DNA from: an uncultured Opitutaceae bacterium
GTDB lineage: Bacteria > Verrucomicrobiota > Verrucomicrobiia > Opitutales > Opitutaceae
Length of the DNA: 13,372 nucleotides
Direction of reading: 5' to 3'
Assembly: GCA_903885525.1 (NCBI GenBank)
Contig: CAISJA010000459.1
Coordinates: forward strand, 1 to 13,372
A program made the position numbers and the translations under genes. Of the stretch, positions 13,124 to 13,372 are shown one piece after another (positions within the stretch are counted from its first letter, which is position 1; each line of letters opens with the position of its first letter). Below the pieces are notes generated by a model, which made no database searches, was not told the origin of the DNA, and saw only the letters and a list, made by a program, of their open reading frames with translations.

Positions 13124-13372
13124 ATTCCGAAACCGCCAGTTCCACGCCCGCACCGGCCCGCATCGCGGTGGACGCGATGGGGGGGGGACCTAGGCCCGGC
13201 TGAGGTCGTCGCCGCGGTCAAGCTGCTGCTCTCCTCCGGCCAGGAGATCGAGCCCATCGTCATGGTCGGGCCGCAGGAGGTCTTGACTCCGCTGCTGGCC
13301 GCCGCCGGTCTCGCCGGCCATCCCCAGATCACGCTCGCCCACGCCTCCGAGGTGATCACCATGGAGGACAAG
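13124..13372 (+). CDS. plsX: Phosphate acyltransferase PlsX, N-terminal part
   Basis: PlsX converts acyl-ACP and phosphate into acyl phosphate, the first step of the PlsX/PlsY route to phospholipids, at the inner face of the membrane. The visible frame reads RIAVDAMGGDLGPAEVV, the conserved first strand and glycine loop of the family, then VKLLLSSGQEIEPIVMVGP and TLAHASEVITMEDK, and runs off the window end. The family match is strong and the rpmF-plsX order is usual. The start is a puzzle. Between the rpmF stop and the conserved block there is no ATG, GTG or TTG in any frame; the first is a GTG at 13169 inside the block (Val of AVDAM). I place the start at ATT 13124 as a compromise; ATC 13097 (overlapping the rpmF TAA) and ATC 13163 are alternatives. 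A run of eight G (13180-13187) lies inside the gene, but the frame continues correctly through it. Confidence 0.9.
   Translation, partial: MPKPPVPRPHRPASRWTRWGGDLGPAEVVAAVKLLLSSGQEIEPIVMVGPQEVLTPLLAAAGLAGHPQITLAHASEVITMEDK

Noticed and set aside
13180..13187. Run of eight G as a frameshift site in plsX
   Set aside because: The conserved reading frame continues correctly on both sides (VDAMGGDLGP), so no shift is needed.

Overview
This is a GC-rich, tightly packed chromosomal segment from a free-living bacterium. Product types, GC-rich coding and gene style point to Verrucomicrobiota, perhaps Opitutaceae. That is an inference from general resemblance, such as the cysteine-less L32 next to plsX and the mntH-uspA pair; no marker gene here proves it. 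I see no tRNA, rRNA, CRISPR, insertion sequence, phage or integrase. The longest stretch without a gene is about 207 bases (12711-12917), and it reads as a divergent promoter region.

Layout. (1) 1-2419, plus strand: the end of a periplasmic adaptor, an ABC ATPase and a MacB/FtsX-type permease, forming a compact efflux operon of the split MacAB/YknXYZ type. The 94 bases after it (2420-2513) show only weak inverted repeats. (2) 6343 down to 2514, minus strand: an Nramp metal transporter, a UspA protein, a secreted SAM-hydrolase-family protein and an amidohydrolase, with stem-loops in the gaps. (3) 6475-8169, plus strand: a two-domain Fe3+-type ABC permease without its ATPase or binding protein, divergent from mntH. 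Between these two lies a TTAG-N6-CTAA palindrome in an AT-rich island. (4) 12710 down to 8218, minus strand: uppP, trpD, glmM and an MFS transporter, all overlapping by 1 to 11 bases and so almost certainly one operon. (5) 12918 to the end, plus strand: rpmF and the start of plsX.

How the genes fit together. The uppP-glmM part serves the cell envelope (undecaprenyl phosphate recycling and glucosamine-1-phosphate for UDP-GlcNAc). It faces rpmF-plsX (ribosome and phospholipid synthesis) across a shared promoter region. The centre is about metals: Mn/Fe import by mntH with its stress-protein partner, and an iron-type permease on the other side of a shared candidate operator. Most genes are ordinary housekeeping or transport genes. 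The points most worth a second look are the shared metal operator with an orphan permease, the absence of a normal upstream start codon for plsX, the lack of recognisable Shine-Dalgarno sites across the window, the exported SAM hydrolase, and a repeated helical insert in the efflux adaptor. I did not find a clear undescribed defence or mobile system.
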